Position numbers and translations under genes: made by a program. From NCBI RefSeq assembly GCF_041200145.1, contig NZ_CP165734.1, positions 3,906,001 through 3,970,000 of the forward strand: a stretch of 64,000 bases of DNA, written 5' to 3'. Origin of the DNA: Bradyrhizobium sp. LLZ17 (lineage in GTDB: Bacteria; Pseudomonadota; Alphaproteobacteria; Rhizobiales; Xanthobacteraceae). The notes under the pieces were generated by a model, which was not told the origin of the DNA, did not search any database, and was given only the letters and a program-made list of their open reading frames with translations. Each line of letters begins with the position of its first letter. Positions within the stretch are counted from its first letter, which is position 1. This document shows positions 28,231-39,377 of this stretch, in pieces.

Positions 28231-29042
28231 TCAGTCAGGCTGGCTGAGCGACGCCACCGGTGTCCGCTTCGGCGCACCGCGCGGGGAGTCATTGCGGCTC
28301 AGCATCTCCTTGAGATAGGCGACATCGGCTGCGGCCTGGTCCGGCGGCAGGTCCGCCCTGACGATGGTCTCGGCTTCGGCGAAGCGGCCCTGGAGGCCGA
28401 CCACCAGGCCGAGATCTGCCGCACCCGGGCGCTCGCGCGCGGCGAGGCGTAGGCCTGTCGCAGCGCATCTTCGGCCTTGGGCAGATCCCTCGACAGCATG
28501 TAGGACAGGCCGAGATTGGAAAGCACGCCGGGATCGCCCGGCGCGATCTTCAGCGCGCTCGCATAGTAGGCACGTGCCTCGTCGTGACGGCCCATCTGGT
28601 CGAGCGCAGTGCCCTGCACCGAGAGCAGGCGCCAGTCCGGATTGTCGGGCGAATGCGCCTTCGACAGCACGTCGAAGGCCTGCTGGAAATTGCCGTTGTC
28701 GGCGAGCGCGCGGCCGTACAAAGCGAGCAGCGCCTTATTGCCGGGATTGGCGATGGTCGCCTGTTCCAGCACGGCGGCGGCCTGCGCGCGCTGTCCGTTG
28801 GCGCGCAAGGCCTGGCCATAGGCCAGTGCCGCGTCGGCATCCTTGGGATTGGCACGATAGCGCTCGCCATAGACTTCGGCGGCGCGCGCCGGATCGGTCG
28901 GGGCGGCTTCCGCCTTCGGGCCGATCGAGCCGGTGACGTCCGAGAGCTTTGACATTGCCGTGCAGCCGCCGAGGCTGACCGCTACCACCGCGACCAGCGA
29001 GGCGGACGCAAGAAGCCGAGCAGGACTGAACCGTTGACGCAT
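28231..29042 (-). CDS. tadD: TPR lipoprotein TadD, frameshifted near 28415
   Basis: From ATG 29042 a lipoprotein signal (ASLVAVVAVSLGGC, Cys about 27) leads to tetratricopeptide repeats (ARAAEVYGERYRANPKDADAALAYGQALRANG, AAAVLEQATIANPGNKALLALYGRALADNGN). The frame loses sense after SARVRQ at about 28415; adding one A (AGATCTC read as AGAATCTC) restores NLGLVVGLQGRFAEAETIVRADLPP and a stop at 28231, giving about 270 residues. TadD is an outer-membrane-associated protein needed for Tad pili. It is on the opposite strand, converging on tadC. A sequencing indel is the likely cause. Confidence 0.85.
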
Positions 29043-29102
29043 GACGCTTTGACTCTCGAGCCGATTGATCGAGCCGAACGCGCCAGCAATAGACTGTTAA
29101 CC

Positions 29103-29117
29103 CTAACGGCCGGTTAA
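29103..29117 (-). promoter_or_regulatory. CtrA-like site before tadD
   Basis: On the minus strand TTAACCGGCCGTTAG differs from TTAA-N7-TTAA by one base and lies about 60 bases upstream of the tadD ATG. A further TTAA occurs at 29097. Same caution as for the other sites. Confidence 0.35.
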
Positions 29118-29135
29118 CACAGGGCTCCGGCTGCC

Positions 29136-30629
29136 TTACGGCGGCGTTTCCGGCGGCGCCTCGCCGCCGAGGTCCAGATCGAGGCCGAGCGCCAGGGCTT
29201 GCTGGTTCAGATCTCGCAGCAGTCCCAACCTCTCCGCCTGGCCCTGAACATCGACACCCTCGCGCGGCATGCTTGGCCAGCTCCGCAGAGAGGCACGATT
29301 GATCAGGCGATTGGCACGAAGCTCGTCGAGCTGAGCGCGATCGATGCCGAGCAATTCGGCGGATTGCCCGATCAGTCGATGCAGCAGGGCCTGCACTGCC
29401 GCCACCGCCTCGACATCAGAACGAGGTCCCGACCTCGTCAATTTTCCCTCGAGATCCGCCCAGGCATGGGAGGTGAGGAGATAAATGTACAGGGTGTCCG
29501 CCCAGCTTGGCGTGCCGTCATCGTAGAAGGCGCGGCGCGACAGAAGCCGGCGCGCCAACGCCCGGACCTGATCCCGCTTCAGCGACGCGCAAGAGGCGAT
29601 CTCGATCACGGACTGGAAGGCAGGATCACGGGAAAAATCCCGGCCCACCGCAAGACCGATGACGCCGTTCGCCAGGTTCGAGTCGAGCGGCCTGAAGCCG
29701 CTATCGTTCCGCGGCCGCGAGTAGCGGGCGATCGCGAACCGGTACTCCGGCCGCCCGGCCCCGGACATTGGACCGAAATGGATGATGTTGAAGCCGGCAT
29801 CGTCGCCGGACTGCCCGGTCGAGGAAGGACAAGAGAGCACATAGATCGTGCGCCAGAAATCCTCGCCGCCGCTCCGGATCGCCCGCGGATCGGGAATCGA
29901 ATAGCGGGCGAGACCTTCGACATGCCGGTGTCCGTGCAGGACGAGATTGACGTTGAGCGAGGTCGCGGCTTCCAGGAAAGTCGCGGGCGCGGCGAGATAC
30001 ATCAGCGGCTCGTCTGGAGCTCCGAGAAACCGCTTTCCCTCGCCGGTCGACTGCGGCAGCGGATGATGGTGCATCGCCAGCACCCGCACCAGGTTTTCAG
30101 CGGGCTCACAATAGTCGGCGCGTCCGGCCGAACCAAGGCTGCCCGCGAGCTCGATGCTCAGCCGTGCGGAATCCGCGACCAGCGCATTGTAGGCCTCCTG
30201 ATCGATATTCCGGTCGGCTAGCGTCGTGAGGCTTGCACTGTTGGAATCCAGCAGCACCAGATCGAGACCGGCCTGGCGGTAATAGACGCTCTTCGAGGTC
30301 CGCGGCAGATGCAGATAGTCGTAGGCATCGTGCCGGCCGATGCGCTGGCTCGGACGTTTGACGTCGTGATTGCCGGCAATGGCCTGGACGTCGGTGAACA
30401 GTCCGCTCTGCCGGAACGACCTGATGACCGCGAGGGCTTCGTCGAGCGCACGCGGCGTCGGGTCGTTCACGAGATCGCCCGTGATCAGCAGGATTCGGTC
30501 GGGGACTTCCGCGAACCGCGTCATCCTCTCGCGGATCGCGCCGGTGAGGGCCTCGACCGCTGCCAGCAGCCGTCCTGACCCGTCGAGATGCAGGTCGGAT
30601 ATCTGCGCAATGACAAATGATCTATCCAT
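29136..30629 (-). CDS. Calcineurin-like metallophosphoesterase
   Basis: 497 residues. The dimetal site motifs are complete and in order: DLHLD (12-16), GDLVND (51-56), GNHD (86-89), HHHP (187-190) and GHRH (233-236), which matches the cyclic-nucleotide phosphodiesterase/Mre11-like arrangement. The C-terminal 200 residues (LKRDQVRALARRLLSRRAFYDDGTPSWADTLYIYLL ... SAELLGIDRAQLDELRANR) are not recognised and may recruit a partner. Natural substrate unknown. It is alone on its strand, 93 bases upstream (genomically) from tadD's promoter, and no neighbour hints at its role. It has no signal peptide. Confidence 0.88.
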   Translation of the reverse strand: MDRSFVIAQISDLHLDGSGRLLAAVEALTGAIRERMTRFAEVPDRILLITGDLVNDPTPRALDEALAVIRSFRQSGLFTDVQAIAGNHDVKRPSQRIGRHDAYDYLHLPRTSKSVYYRQAGLDLVLLDSNSASLTTLADRNIDQEAYNALVADSARLSIELAGSLGSAGRADYCEPAENLVRVLAMHHHPLPQSTGEGKRFLGAPDEPLMYLAAPATFLEAATSLNVNLVLHGHRHVEGLARYSIPDPRAIRSGGEDFWRTIYVLSCPSSTGQSGDDAGFNIIHFGPMSGAGRPEYRFAIARYSRPRNDSGFRPLDSNLANGVIGLAVGRDFSRDPAFQSVIEIASCASLKRDQVRALARRLLSRRAFYDDGTPSWADTLYIYLLTSHAWADLEGKLTRSGPRSDVEAVAAVQALLHRLIGQSAELLGIDRAQLDELRANRLINRASLRSWPSMPREGVDVQGQAERLGLLRDLNQQALALGLDLDLGGEAPPETPP

Positions 30630-30902
30630 TTTGCGCCGCTCATTGCGAATGCTGCGTCGCCCAAAGATTGAGAGAAATGCTTTCGACGAAAAGATTCAGG
30701 CCGGTCGCCAATCCAGATCGGTCTCAGCCGAGATGCGAGCGCCCGCCTGCGCTCGATACGTGCAGAAACGCACGAGACAATCTAAAATGCTGGACGATCA
30801 TGCCACAACCGCCGCGCTAGTAAAGCCCTGCGGCGGTACTCTCGTGAGCGACAGTTCTCAGTTGCGATACGAGGATCGTCCGGGCGTGGTTTCGCCGGTC
30901 GG

Positions 30903-31106
30903 TCAATATTCGATGGCAAGACGCTTGCGGATTTCGTCAATGCGCTTGTCGAGCGCATCGAACCGCGCGTGGACCGAACGGTCATGGAGATAGAAGACGT
31001 AGCCGCCGGCGAGGAACGCGAACACCCAGTGGTGATGCTCGACATAGCCAAAAACCGCCTCGATGGCCTGGCCAATGAATGTGACCACGCTCCACACAAA
31101 TTCCAT
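30903..31106 (-). CDS. Small membrane protein, 67 residues
   Basis: ATG 31106 is chosen because GGGAGGAC lies seven bases upstream; a longer open frame to 31355 has no support. Two hydrophobic segments (FVWSVVTFIGQAIEAVFGYV and WVFAFLAGGYVFYL) are joined by HHH, followed by a charged, probably coiled C-terminus RFDALDKRIDEIRKRLAIEY. I do not recognise a family. Gene-like codon use and a good ribosome-binding site support it as real; function unknown. Confidence 0.65.
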   Translation of the reverse strand: MEFVWSVVTFIGQAIEAVFGYVEHHHWVFAFLAGGYVFYLHDRSVHARFDALDKRIDEIRKRLAIEY

Positions 31107-31299
31107 TGCACGTCCTCCCGGCACGCTTCGTCTTCGGTCACCGGGCGTTCTCTGCGCAGCTGGCAACCGCTGTCCGGAACCTAGCATGGCACCTTCAAAG
31201 CGAGTAGCGGCTCGCTGAACGGTGACCCGCAATCCTGATTGCAGCCTTGGCAAAACTCTGCGAAGTCTGCTCCGACCGAATGACCTTGCGGACCCGCCA

Positions 31300-32676
31300 A
31301 TGCCTTTCGTCTTCGAGACGTCCTCAACCGCCACCCCAATCACTTTCGTCACCAAATCGAGCTGGGATCAAGTCGCCGAGACGCTGCCGCCGGCGCAACG
31401 CCAGTTCGCCACCGCGAGCGCCTTTACCGCAAGGCCGGGCAGCTATCTCGCGCTGCCGGCGCCCGACGGCGCGATCGCGCAGATCCTGTTCGGTCTCGAT
31501 GACGACGGCGCCCGATCGCGCGACCCGTTCCGGCCGGGCGCCCTGCCCGGCCTGCTGCCGCCTGGCAGCTATCGCTTTGCCAATGCACCGCAGGATACGC
31601 GGCTGGCGGCGCTCGCCTTTGCGCTCGGAAGCTATCGCTTCGCCCGCTACCGCAAGGCCGACAGCCCCGACGTCCGGCTGGTGCCGCCGGAGGGCGTCGA
31701 TGCCGCCGAGATCAGCCGCATCGCGGATGCCGCCATGCTGGCGCGCGACCTCATCAACACGCCGGCCAACGACATGGGACCGGGCGAGCTTGCCGCGGCC
31801 GCGCAAGGCCTCGCCGCCGAATTCGGCGCGAGCTTCGCTTGCATCGTCGGCGAGGATTTGAAGGCCGGGAACTTTCCCCTGATCCACGCCGTTGGCATGG
31901 CCTCGGACCGCGCGCCGCGGCTGATCGACATCGTCTGGGGCGACCCCGCCCATCCCAAGGTGACGCTGGTCGGCAAAGGCGTCTGCTTCGATACCGGCGG
32001 GCTCGACCTGAAGCCGTCGAGCGGCATGCTGATCATGAAGAAGGACATGGGCGGTGCCGCCAATGTGCTGGCGCTGGCGCGCATGGTGATGGATGCGAAG
32101 CTGAAGGTTCGGCTGCGCGTGCTGATTCCGGCGGTGGAGAACGCGGTTTCCGCCAATGCCTTCCGCCCGCTCGACATCTTCACCTCGCGCAAGGGCATCA
32201 CGGTCGAGATCGGCAACACCGACGCCGAAGGCCGCCTCGTGCTCGCCGACGCGCTGGCGCTCGCCGACGAGGAGAAGCCCGACCTGCTGATCGATCTGGG
32301 CACGCTGACGGGCGCAGCGCGGGTCGCGCTGGGGCCGGATTTACCGCCCTTTTACACCAATGATGAGACGCTTGCCGCCGACCTCGCGCGCTGCGCGGTG
32401 AAGGAGAACGATCCATTGTGGCGCATGCCGCTGTGGCCGCCTTACGATGCTTGGCTGGACTCCAAGACGGCCACCATCACCAATGCGCCGTCCGGCGGCT
32501 TTGCCGGCTCGATCACTTGCGCGCTGTTTTTGCAGCGCTTCGTCGAACACGCCAAGAGCTGGCTGCACGTCGACATCTACGGCTGGACGCCATCGGCGAA
32601 GCCGGCGCGGCCCGAGGGCGGCGAATGCCAGGCCGCCCGCGCCATCTACACCTTGCTGAGCGAGCGCTATGCATGA
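31300..32676 (+). CDS. Leucyl aminopeptidase family (M17) peptidase
   Basis: 458 residues from ATG 31300 (MPFVFETSS); an in-frame start at 31222 gives an unlike lead. The two-metal catalytic core is complete: GKGVCFDTGGLDLKPSSGM (Lys226, Asp231, with Lys238) , MKKDMGG (Asp249) and NTDAEGRLVLADAL (Asp308, Glu310, Arg312). The N-terminal domain of about 150 residues is divergent from PepA. It removes N-terminal residues from peptides in the cytosol. It overlaps the NlpC/P60 gene by eight bases; the pair (peptidase plus peptidoglycan endopeptidase) recurs in alphaproteobacteria and suggests recycling of cell-wall peptides. Confidence 0.93.
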   Translation: MPFVFETSSTATPITFVTKSSWDQVAETLPPAQRQFATASAFTARPGSYLALPAPDGAIAQILFGLDDDGARSRDPFRPGALPGLLPPGSYRFANAPQDTRLAALAFALGSYRFARYRKADSPDVRLVPPEGVDAAEISRIADAAMLARDLINTPANDMGPGELAAAAQGLAAEFGASFACIVGEDLKAGNFPLIHAVGMASDRAPRLIDIVWGDPAHPKVTLVGKGVCFDTGGLDLKPSSGMLIMKKDMGGAANVLALARMVMDAKLKVRLRVLIPAVENAVSANAFRPLDIFTSRKGITVEIGNTDAEGRLVLADALALADEEKPDLLIDLGTLTGAARVALGPDLPPFYTNDETLAADLARCAVKENDPLWRMPLWPPYDAWLDSKTATITNAPSGGFAGSITCALFLQRFVEHAKSWLHVDIYGWTPSAKPARPEGGECQAARAIYTLLSERYA

Positions 32677-33521
32677 TCCAAGACACGATCTAAGTAACGA
32701 TCCAAGACTGACACCGGCGCGGGGCGATCTCGCCGCAAAATATCTCGAAGGCAAGGTGCAGGCGGACCGCTTCGTCACCGGCGAGGAATTCGAGGTGGTC
32801 GAGCCGATCGCGCCAATGCGCGAGCAGCCCTCCTCGGACGCGATGCTGATGACGGAAGCGCTGCGCGGCGAGCGGGTCACGGTCTACGATCGCGACCGCG
32901 AAGGCTGGGCCTGGGGTCAGCTTGCCGACGATGGCTATGTCGGCTGGCTGCCCGATGCAGCGCTGATGAAGCCGGCGGCCGCGCCGACGCACAAGGTGAG
33001 CGCGCTGCGGACATTCGCCTTCCCCGGTCCCTCGATCAAGCTGCCGCCGGCCGACACGCTCGTGCTCGGATCGAAGCTCGCGATCGTGCGGGAGGACGGC
33101 AATTTCGCGGTGACGCCTGACGGAAAGTATGTGCCGAAGGCACATCTGGTGCTGCTCGACCACCGCGAGCCGGATTTGGCCGCCGTCGCCGAGCGCTTCG
33201 TCGGCACGCCCTATCTGTGGGGCGGCAAGAGCAGCCTCGGCATCGATTGCTCGGGTCTGGTGCAGGTCTCGCTGACATCAGCAGGCATCGGCTGTCCGCG
33301 CGACAGCGACATGCAGCAGGCGGGCCTCGGCCGCGCGCTGGAGCCGCATGAGCGAAGCAAGCTCCAGCGTGGCGACCTGATCTTCTGGAAGGGCCATGTC
33401 GCCATCGTGCGCGACGGCAGCACCATGGTTCACGCCAATGCGCATCACATGGCAACGGTGATCGAAGCCATCGCGCCGGCGATCGCGCGGATCAAGCAGG
33501 CGGGCAGCGAAGTCGTTGCGA

Positions 33522-33535
<14 letters not shown>
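32669..33535 (+). CDS. NlpC/P60 peptidoglycan endopeptidase with SH3 domains
   Basis: 288 residues. Two bacterial SH3-like domains (about 42-100 with MLMTEALRGERVTVYDRDREGWAWGQL, and about 108-165) precede the papain-like NlpC/P60 domain (about 170-288): catalytic Cys194 in GIDCSGLVQ, His243 in WKGHVAIV and the third polar residue in VHANAHH. No signal peptide is seen, as in the cytosolic recycling enzymes that cut gamma-D-glutamyl-diamino acid bonds. Translational overlap with the M17 peptidase supports a joint pathway. It converges on and overlaps yejF by 14 bases. Confidence 0.93.
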
Positions 33536-35177
<1,642 letters not shown>

Positions 35178-35181
35178 CGAC

Positions 35182-36360
35182 TTACCTGAAGGTCTTGCGC
35201 GGATCGAAGGCGTCGCGCACGGCTTCGCCGATGAAGATCAAAAGCGACAGCATGATCGCCACCGAGAAGAAGCCGGAGAAACCGAGCCAAGGCGCCTGCA
35301 CGTTGGACTTGCCCTGCGACAGCAGCTCGCCGAGCGACGGCGAGCCGGGCGGCAATCCGAAGCCCAGGAAATCGAGGGCCGTGAGCGTCATGACCGACGA
35401 GGAGACGATGAAGGGCAGGAACGTCATCGTCGCGACCATCGCATTCGGCAGCAGATGCTTGAACATGATGACGGCGTTCGACACCCCGAGCGCCCGCGCC
35501 GCCTGGATGTACTCGAAATTGCGCCCGCGCAAAAATTCCGCGCGCACGAGTCCGACCAGCGACACCCAGGAAAACAACAACAGAATGCCGAGCAGCACGA
35601 AGAAGCCGGGAACGAGCACCGAGGACAGGATCAGCAGCAGATAGAGCGACGGGATCGCGGTCCATATCTCGATGAAACGCTGGAACAACAGGTCGATCCA
35701 GCCGCCGAAATAGCCCTGCACCGCGCCGGCCGCGATCCCGACGACGGAGGAGATAATGGTCAGGCAAAGTCCGAACAGCACCGAGATGCGGAAACCGTAG
35801 ATCAGGCGCGCTACCACATCGCGGCCCTGATCGTCGGTCCCGAGCCAGTTATATTCGAGGTCGCGGCAGCTCTTGAGGCCTTTCTTCTCGACGACCGGCT
35901 TGCACTGCTCCTCTGTCAGCATCCATGTCGGCGGCGACGGTGCCGGCGTCGGCAGGTCGAGGTTGTGGGTGTCGTACGAATAGCGGATCAAGGGCCAGAC
36001 GATGCTGCCGCCCTTGTCCTTGATCAGCTTCTGCAAGTAAGGATCGCGGTAATCGGCTGCGGTTTCGAAATCGCCGCCGAAGGTCGTCTCCGAATAGGTG
36101 ACAAAAGCGGGCCAGTAGAGATGGCCGTCATATTTGATCAGGAACGGCCGGTCATTGGCGATCAGCTCGGCGAACAGCGACACCACGAACAGGACCAGGA
36201 AGATCCACAACGACCAATAGCCGCGCCGGTTCGCCTTGAAGTTCTGCCAGCGCCGCCTGTTCAGCGGCGATGGCACGAACGGCTTGCGCGTGAGCGGGAC
36301 CGCATCTCCGAGCGGCGACTTCGCGGTGGTTTCGATCGGCGTGGGGGCGGTCAGCGTCAT
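35182..36360 (-). CDS. yejE: Peptide ABC transporter permease (YejE type)
   Basis: 392 residues from ATG 36360; the much longer open frame upstream is only the wrong-frame reading of yejB. The start overlaps the yejB stop by one base (TGATG). An N-terminal helix (YWSLWIFLVLFVVSLFAELIAN), a soluble periplasmic stretch (YDGHLYWPAFVTYSETTFGGDF ...) and the binding-protein-dependent permease domain (LIYGFRISVLFGLCLTIISSVVGIAAGAVQGYFGGW, EYIQAARALGVSNAVIMFKHLLPNAM) fit YejE, which is longer than DppC because of the periplasmic insert. Confidence 0.94.
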   Translation of the reverse strand: MTLTAPTPIETTAKSPLGDAVPLTRKPFVPSPLNRRRWQNFKANRRGYWSLWIFLVLFVVSLFAELIANDRPFLIKYDGHLYWPAFVTYSETTFGGDFETAADYRDPYLQKLIKDKGGSIVWPLIRYSYDTHNLDLPTPAPSPPTWMLTEEQCKPVVEKKGLKSCRDLEYNWLGTDDQGRDVVARLIYGFRISVLFGLCLTIISSVVGIAAGAVQGYFGGWIDLLFQRFIEIWTAIPSLYLLLILSSVLVPGFFVLLGILLLFSWVSLVGLVRAEFLRGRNFEYIQAARALGVSNAVIMFKHLLPNAMVATMTFLPFIVSSSVMTLTALDFLGFGLPPGSPSLGELLSQGKSNVQAPWLGFSGFFSVAIMLSLLIFIGEAVRDAFDPRKTFR

Positions 36361-37469
36361 CAGACCTCCCGCGCCTCGAAATCGATCCGCGGATCGATCC
36401 ACATATAGGTCAGGTCGGAGATGAGGTTGACCACGAGGCCGACGAGCGAAAAGATGAAGAGCGTGCCGAACACCACGGGGTAGTCGCGGTTGAGCACGCT
36501 CTCGAAGCTGAGGAGCCCCAGGCCATCCAGCGAGAAGATCGTCTCGATCAGAAGCGAGCCCGAGAAGAAGGCGTGAATGAAGGTGCTGGGAAAGCCCGCG
36601 ATGACGATCAGCATCGCGTTGCGAAAGACGTGGCCATAGAGCACCCGGTTCTCGCTGCAGCCCTTCGCGCGCGCCGTCATCACGTACTGCTTGCGGATTT
36701 CGTCCAGGAACGAGTTCTTGGTCAGGAACGTCATGGTGGTGAACGCACCGAGTCCCATGGCGATCAGCGGCAGCGTCAAATGCCAGAAATAGTCGATGAT
36801 CTTCCAGTACCAGGGAAATTGCGACCAGCCGTCCGACGTCAGACCGCGCAGCGGAAACCAGTTGAAGAACGAGCCTCCGGCAAACAGGATGATCAGGAGG
36901 ATCGCGAACAGGAAGCCGGGAATGGCATAACCGAGCACGAGCACGCTCGACGTCCAGGTGTCGAACCGCGTGCCGTCCCTGACCGCCTTGCGGATGCCGA
37001 GTGGAATCGAGATCAGGTAGGTCAGCAGCGTCAGCCAGATGCCGAGCGAGATCGAGACCGGCAACTTTTCCTTGACGAGCTGGAGCACGCTGACGTCGCG
37101 GAAATAACTCTTGCCGAAGTCGAAGCGGGCAAAATTCCACACCATCAGCGCGAATCGCTCCGGTGCCGGCTTGTCGAAACCGAACTGCACCTCCAGCTTC
37201 TTGATGAAATCGGGGTCGAGCCCCTGCGCACCGCGATACTTCGAATTGATGGCATCGCCGCCGGCGCCTAACTGCCCCGGCGCGCGTTGCGCGAAGTCGC
37301 TGCCGCCAGAAATGCGCGAGGTGCCGCCGGTATCGGCGCCCGAGAGCTGCGCGATGACGCGCTCGACCGGGCCGCCTGGCGCGAACTGCACGACGACGAA
37401 GGAGACGAAGAGAATCCCGAGCAAGGTCGGGATCATCAGCAGGATGCGGCGGGCGATATAGGCGCTCAT
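36360..37469 (-). CDS. yejB: Peptide ABC transporter permease (YejB type)
   Basis: 369 residues from ATG 37469 (MSAYIARRILLMIPTLLGILFVSFVVVQFAPGGPVERV), the typical start of DppB/YejB permeases; the open frame to 37601 upstream is not used. A loop with GGTSRISGGSDFAQRAPGQLGAGG extends the periplasmic region, and the permease motif MTARAKGCSENRVLYGHVFRNAM is near the middle. It begins two bases past the yejA stop, so the transporter is one transcription unit. Confidence 0.95.
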   Translation of the reverse strand: MSAYIARRILLMIPTLLGILFVSFVVVQFAPGGPVERVIAQLSGADTGGTSRISGGSDFAQRAPGQLGAGGDAINSKYRGAQGLDPDFIKKLEVQFGFDKPAPERFALMVWNFARFDFGKSYFRDVSVLQLVKEKLPVSISLGIWLTLLTYLISIPLGIRKAVRDGTRFDTWTSSVLVLGYAIPGFLFAILLIILFAGGSFFNWFPLRGLTSDGWSQFPWYWKIIDYFWHLTLPLIAMGLGAFTTMTFLTKNSFLDEIRKQYVMTARAKGCSENRVLYGHVFRNAMLIVIAGFPSTFIHAFFSGSLLIETIFSLDGLGLLSFESVLNRDYPVVFGTLFIFSLVGLVVNLISDLTYMWIDPRIDFEAREV

Positions 37470-37471
37470 GA

Positions 37472-39377
37472 TTATTTCGCCTGCTCGAGCTTCGCCGCCT
37501 TGTCGCGGTCGGACCACCACAAGGTCCGTTCGCCGACGCCGCTGGCATAGTCGGAGATCGGATAACGCGGCAGATTCGCGGGATGACCGAATTCGTCCCA
37601 ATAAGCCAGCCGGTGGCTGGTATTATACCATTGCGGCACCCAGTAACGGCCCGCGCGGAAGACGCGGTCGATCGCGCGGCACGCGATTGTCAGCTCGTTG
37701 CGTGTTTCCGCTGCCATCGCCTTTTTCCACCAGCGCGTCGAGCGCGGGGCTGACGACGCCGGCATAATTGTAAGACCCCTTGGTGGCAGCAGCTTGCGAG
37801 GTGAAGTAGGTCCGCAAGCTGTCGCCGGGCGTCGCGGTCATCGTGAGGCGCTGGATTGCAAAGTCGAAATCGAATGACTCGAGCCGCGCACGATATTGCA
37901 CGGCGTCGATCAGACGCAGATTGGCCTCGATGCCGAGCACGCCGAGATTCTTGAGGAAGGAGGCGTGGTGCGGCTGGAACGAGGCCTCGTCAGTCAGGAA
38001 CTCGACCGCGAACACTTCGCCGTTCGGCAACAACCGTTTGCCATCCTTAACCGGAAACTGCGCCTCCTGAAGCAATTGCTGCGCTCTGCGCAACAGCGCA
38101 CGATCCTGACCGGAGCCGTCCGACACCGGCGGCACGAACGGCTCACCGAACACGTCGTCGGGCACCTGGCCGTGGAAGGGCTCGAGCAGCTTCAACTCCG
38201 CGGGCGAGGGCGGGCCTTCCGCAACGAGGTCCGAATTCTGGAACGGCGATCGTGTGCGCGCATAGGCGCCGTACATGATGGACTTGTTGGTCCATTCGAA
38301 GTCGAACGCGCAGTTCAGGGCTTCGCGTACCTTCGGGTTCTTGAACTTGTCGCGCCGCGTGTTGATGAACCAGCCCTGGCCGCCCGACGGCGTCTGGTCC
38401 GGCACCTGCTCGCGCTTGACGCGGCCGTCCTTGATCGCCGGAAAATCGTAGCGCGTGGCCCAGATGCGCGCGGTGAACTCCTCGCGATACAAATAGTTCT
38501 TCCCGGTAAAGCCTTCGAAAGCGACGTCGCGGTCACGATAGAACTCGTAGCGGATCGCGTCGAAATTGTTGCTGCCCCGGCAGACCGGCAGGTCTGCACC
38601 CCACCAGTCCTTGACGCGCTCGAACTCGATGTAGCGATTGATCTCGAACTTGCCGACCTTGTAGGGACCAGAGCCCAGCGGCGTCTCGGTCGTGGTTTCG
38701 TCGAACGGCCGGTTGGCGTAATGGGCTTTCGAGAAGATCGGCAGACCCGCCACATAGAGCGGCACGTCACGTGCCCGCTTCTCGGCGAAGGTCACGACCA
38801 CGTTGGCGTCGTCCAGCGCTTGCGCGCCCTTGACGTCGCGCATCTGAATCTGGATCAGCGGATGGCCCCTGTCCTTCAGCACGTTGATCGAGAACGCGAC
38901 GTCATGAGCGGTCAGCTTGGAGCCATCGTGAAACCGTGCCTCGGGCCGGATGGTGAATCGATAAGCCAGCTTGTCAGGCGAGAGCTGCACCGACTTCGCG
39001 GCGAAGCCATACATCGCATCGGGCTCGTCACCCGCATGCGCCATCAGCGTGACGAAGGTCAGATCCATACCCTGGGCGCCCTCGCCCTTCAGAATGAAGG
39101 CATTGAGCGAGTTGAAGGTCTGGAAGGACTGGTTGTAGGCCTTCGTTGACGGAATCAGCGAGAACATCCCGCCCTTCGGAGCGTCCAGATTGACGTAGTC
39201 GAAATGGTGAAAGTCTGCGGGATATTTGAGGTCGCCAAACGCCGAGATGCCGTGAACTTCGGCGGGGCTCTCGGACGCCGCCGCGTTGCGCAGCCAAGCC
39301 GTGCTGAGCGCGCCGCCGACACCTAGTGCCAGGACGTGCCGGCGTGAAAGCTGCGCCATGCGAGCAATGTCCTTCAC
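37472..39377 (-). CDS. yejA: Peptide-binding protein (YejA type), frameshifted at 37722-37726
   Basis: The frame from ATG 39377 (or ATG 39359, MAQLSRRHVLALGVGGALS, with a twin-arginine-like signal) has SBP family-5 features: GDLKYPADFHHFDYVNLDAPKGG, RFTIRPEARFHDGSKLTAHDVAFSI, GSGPYKVGKFEINRYIEFERVKDWWG, and LNCAFDFEWTNK. It derails after ALVEK; removing one T from the run TTTTT at 37722-37726 (plus strand) restores KAMAAETRNELTIACRAIDRVF through WVPQWYN to a stop at 37472, giving about 634 residues, the normal YejA length. A homopolymer sequencing indel is the likely cause. Its start overlaps the stop of a paralogous gene by four bases. Confidence 0.85.

Noticed and set aside
35182..37548. 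788-residue fusion of an Arg-rich domain to YejE
   Set aside because: The N-terminal half is yejB DNA read in the wrong frame; YejE starts at 36360.
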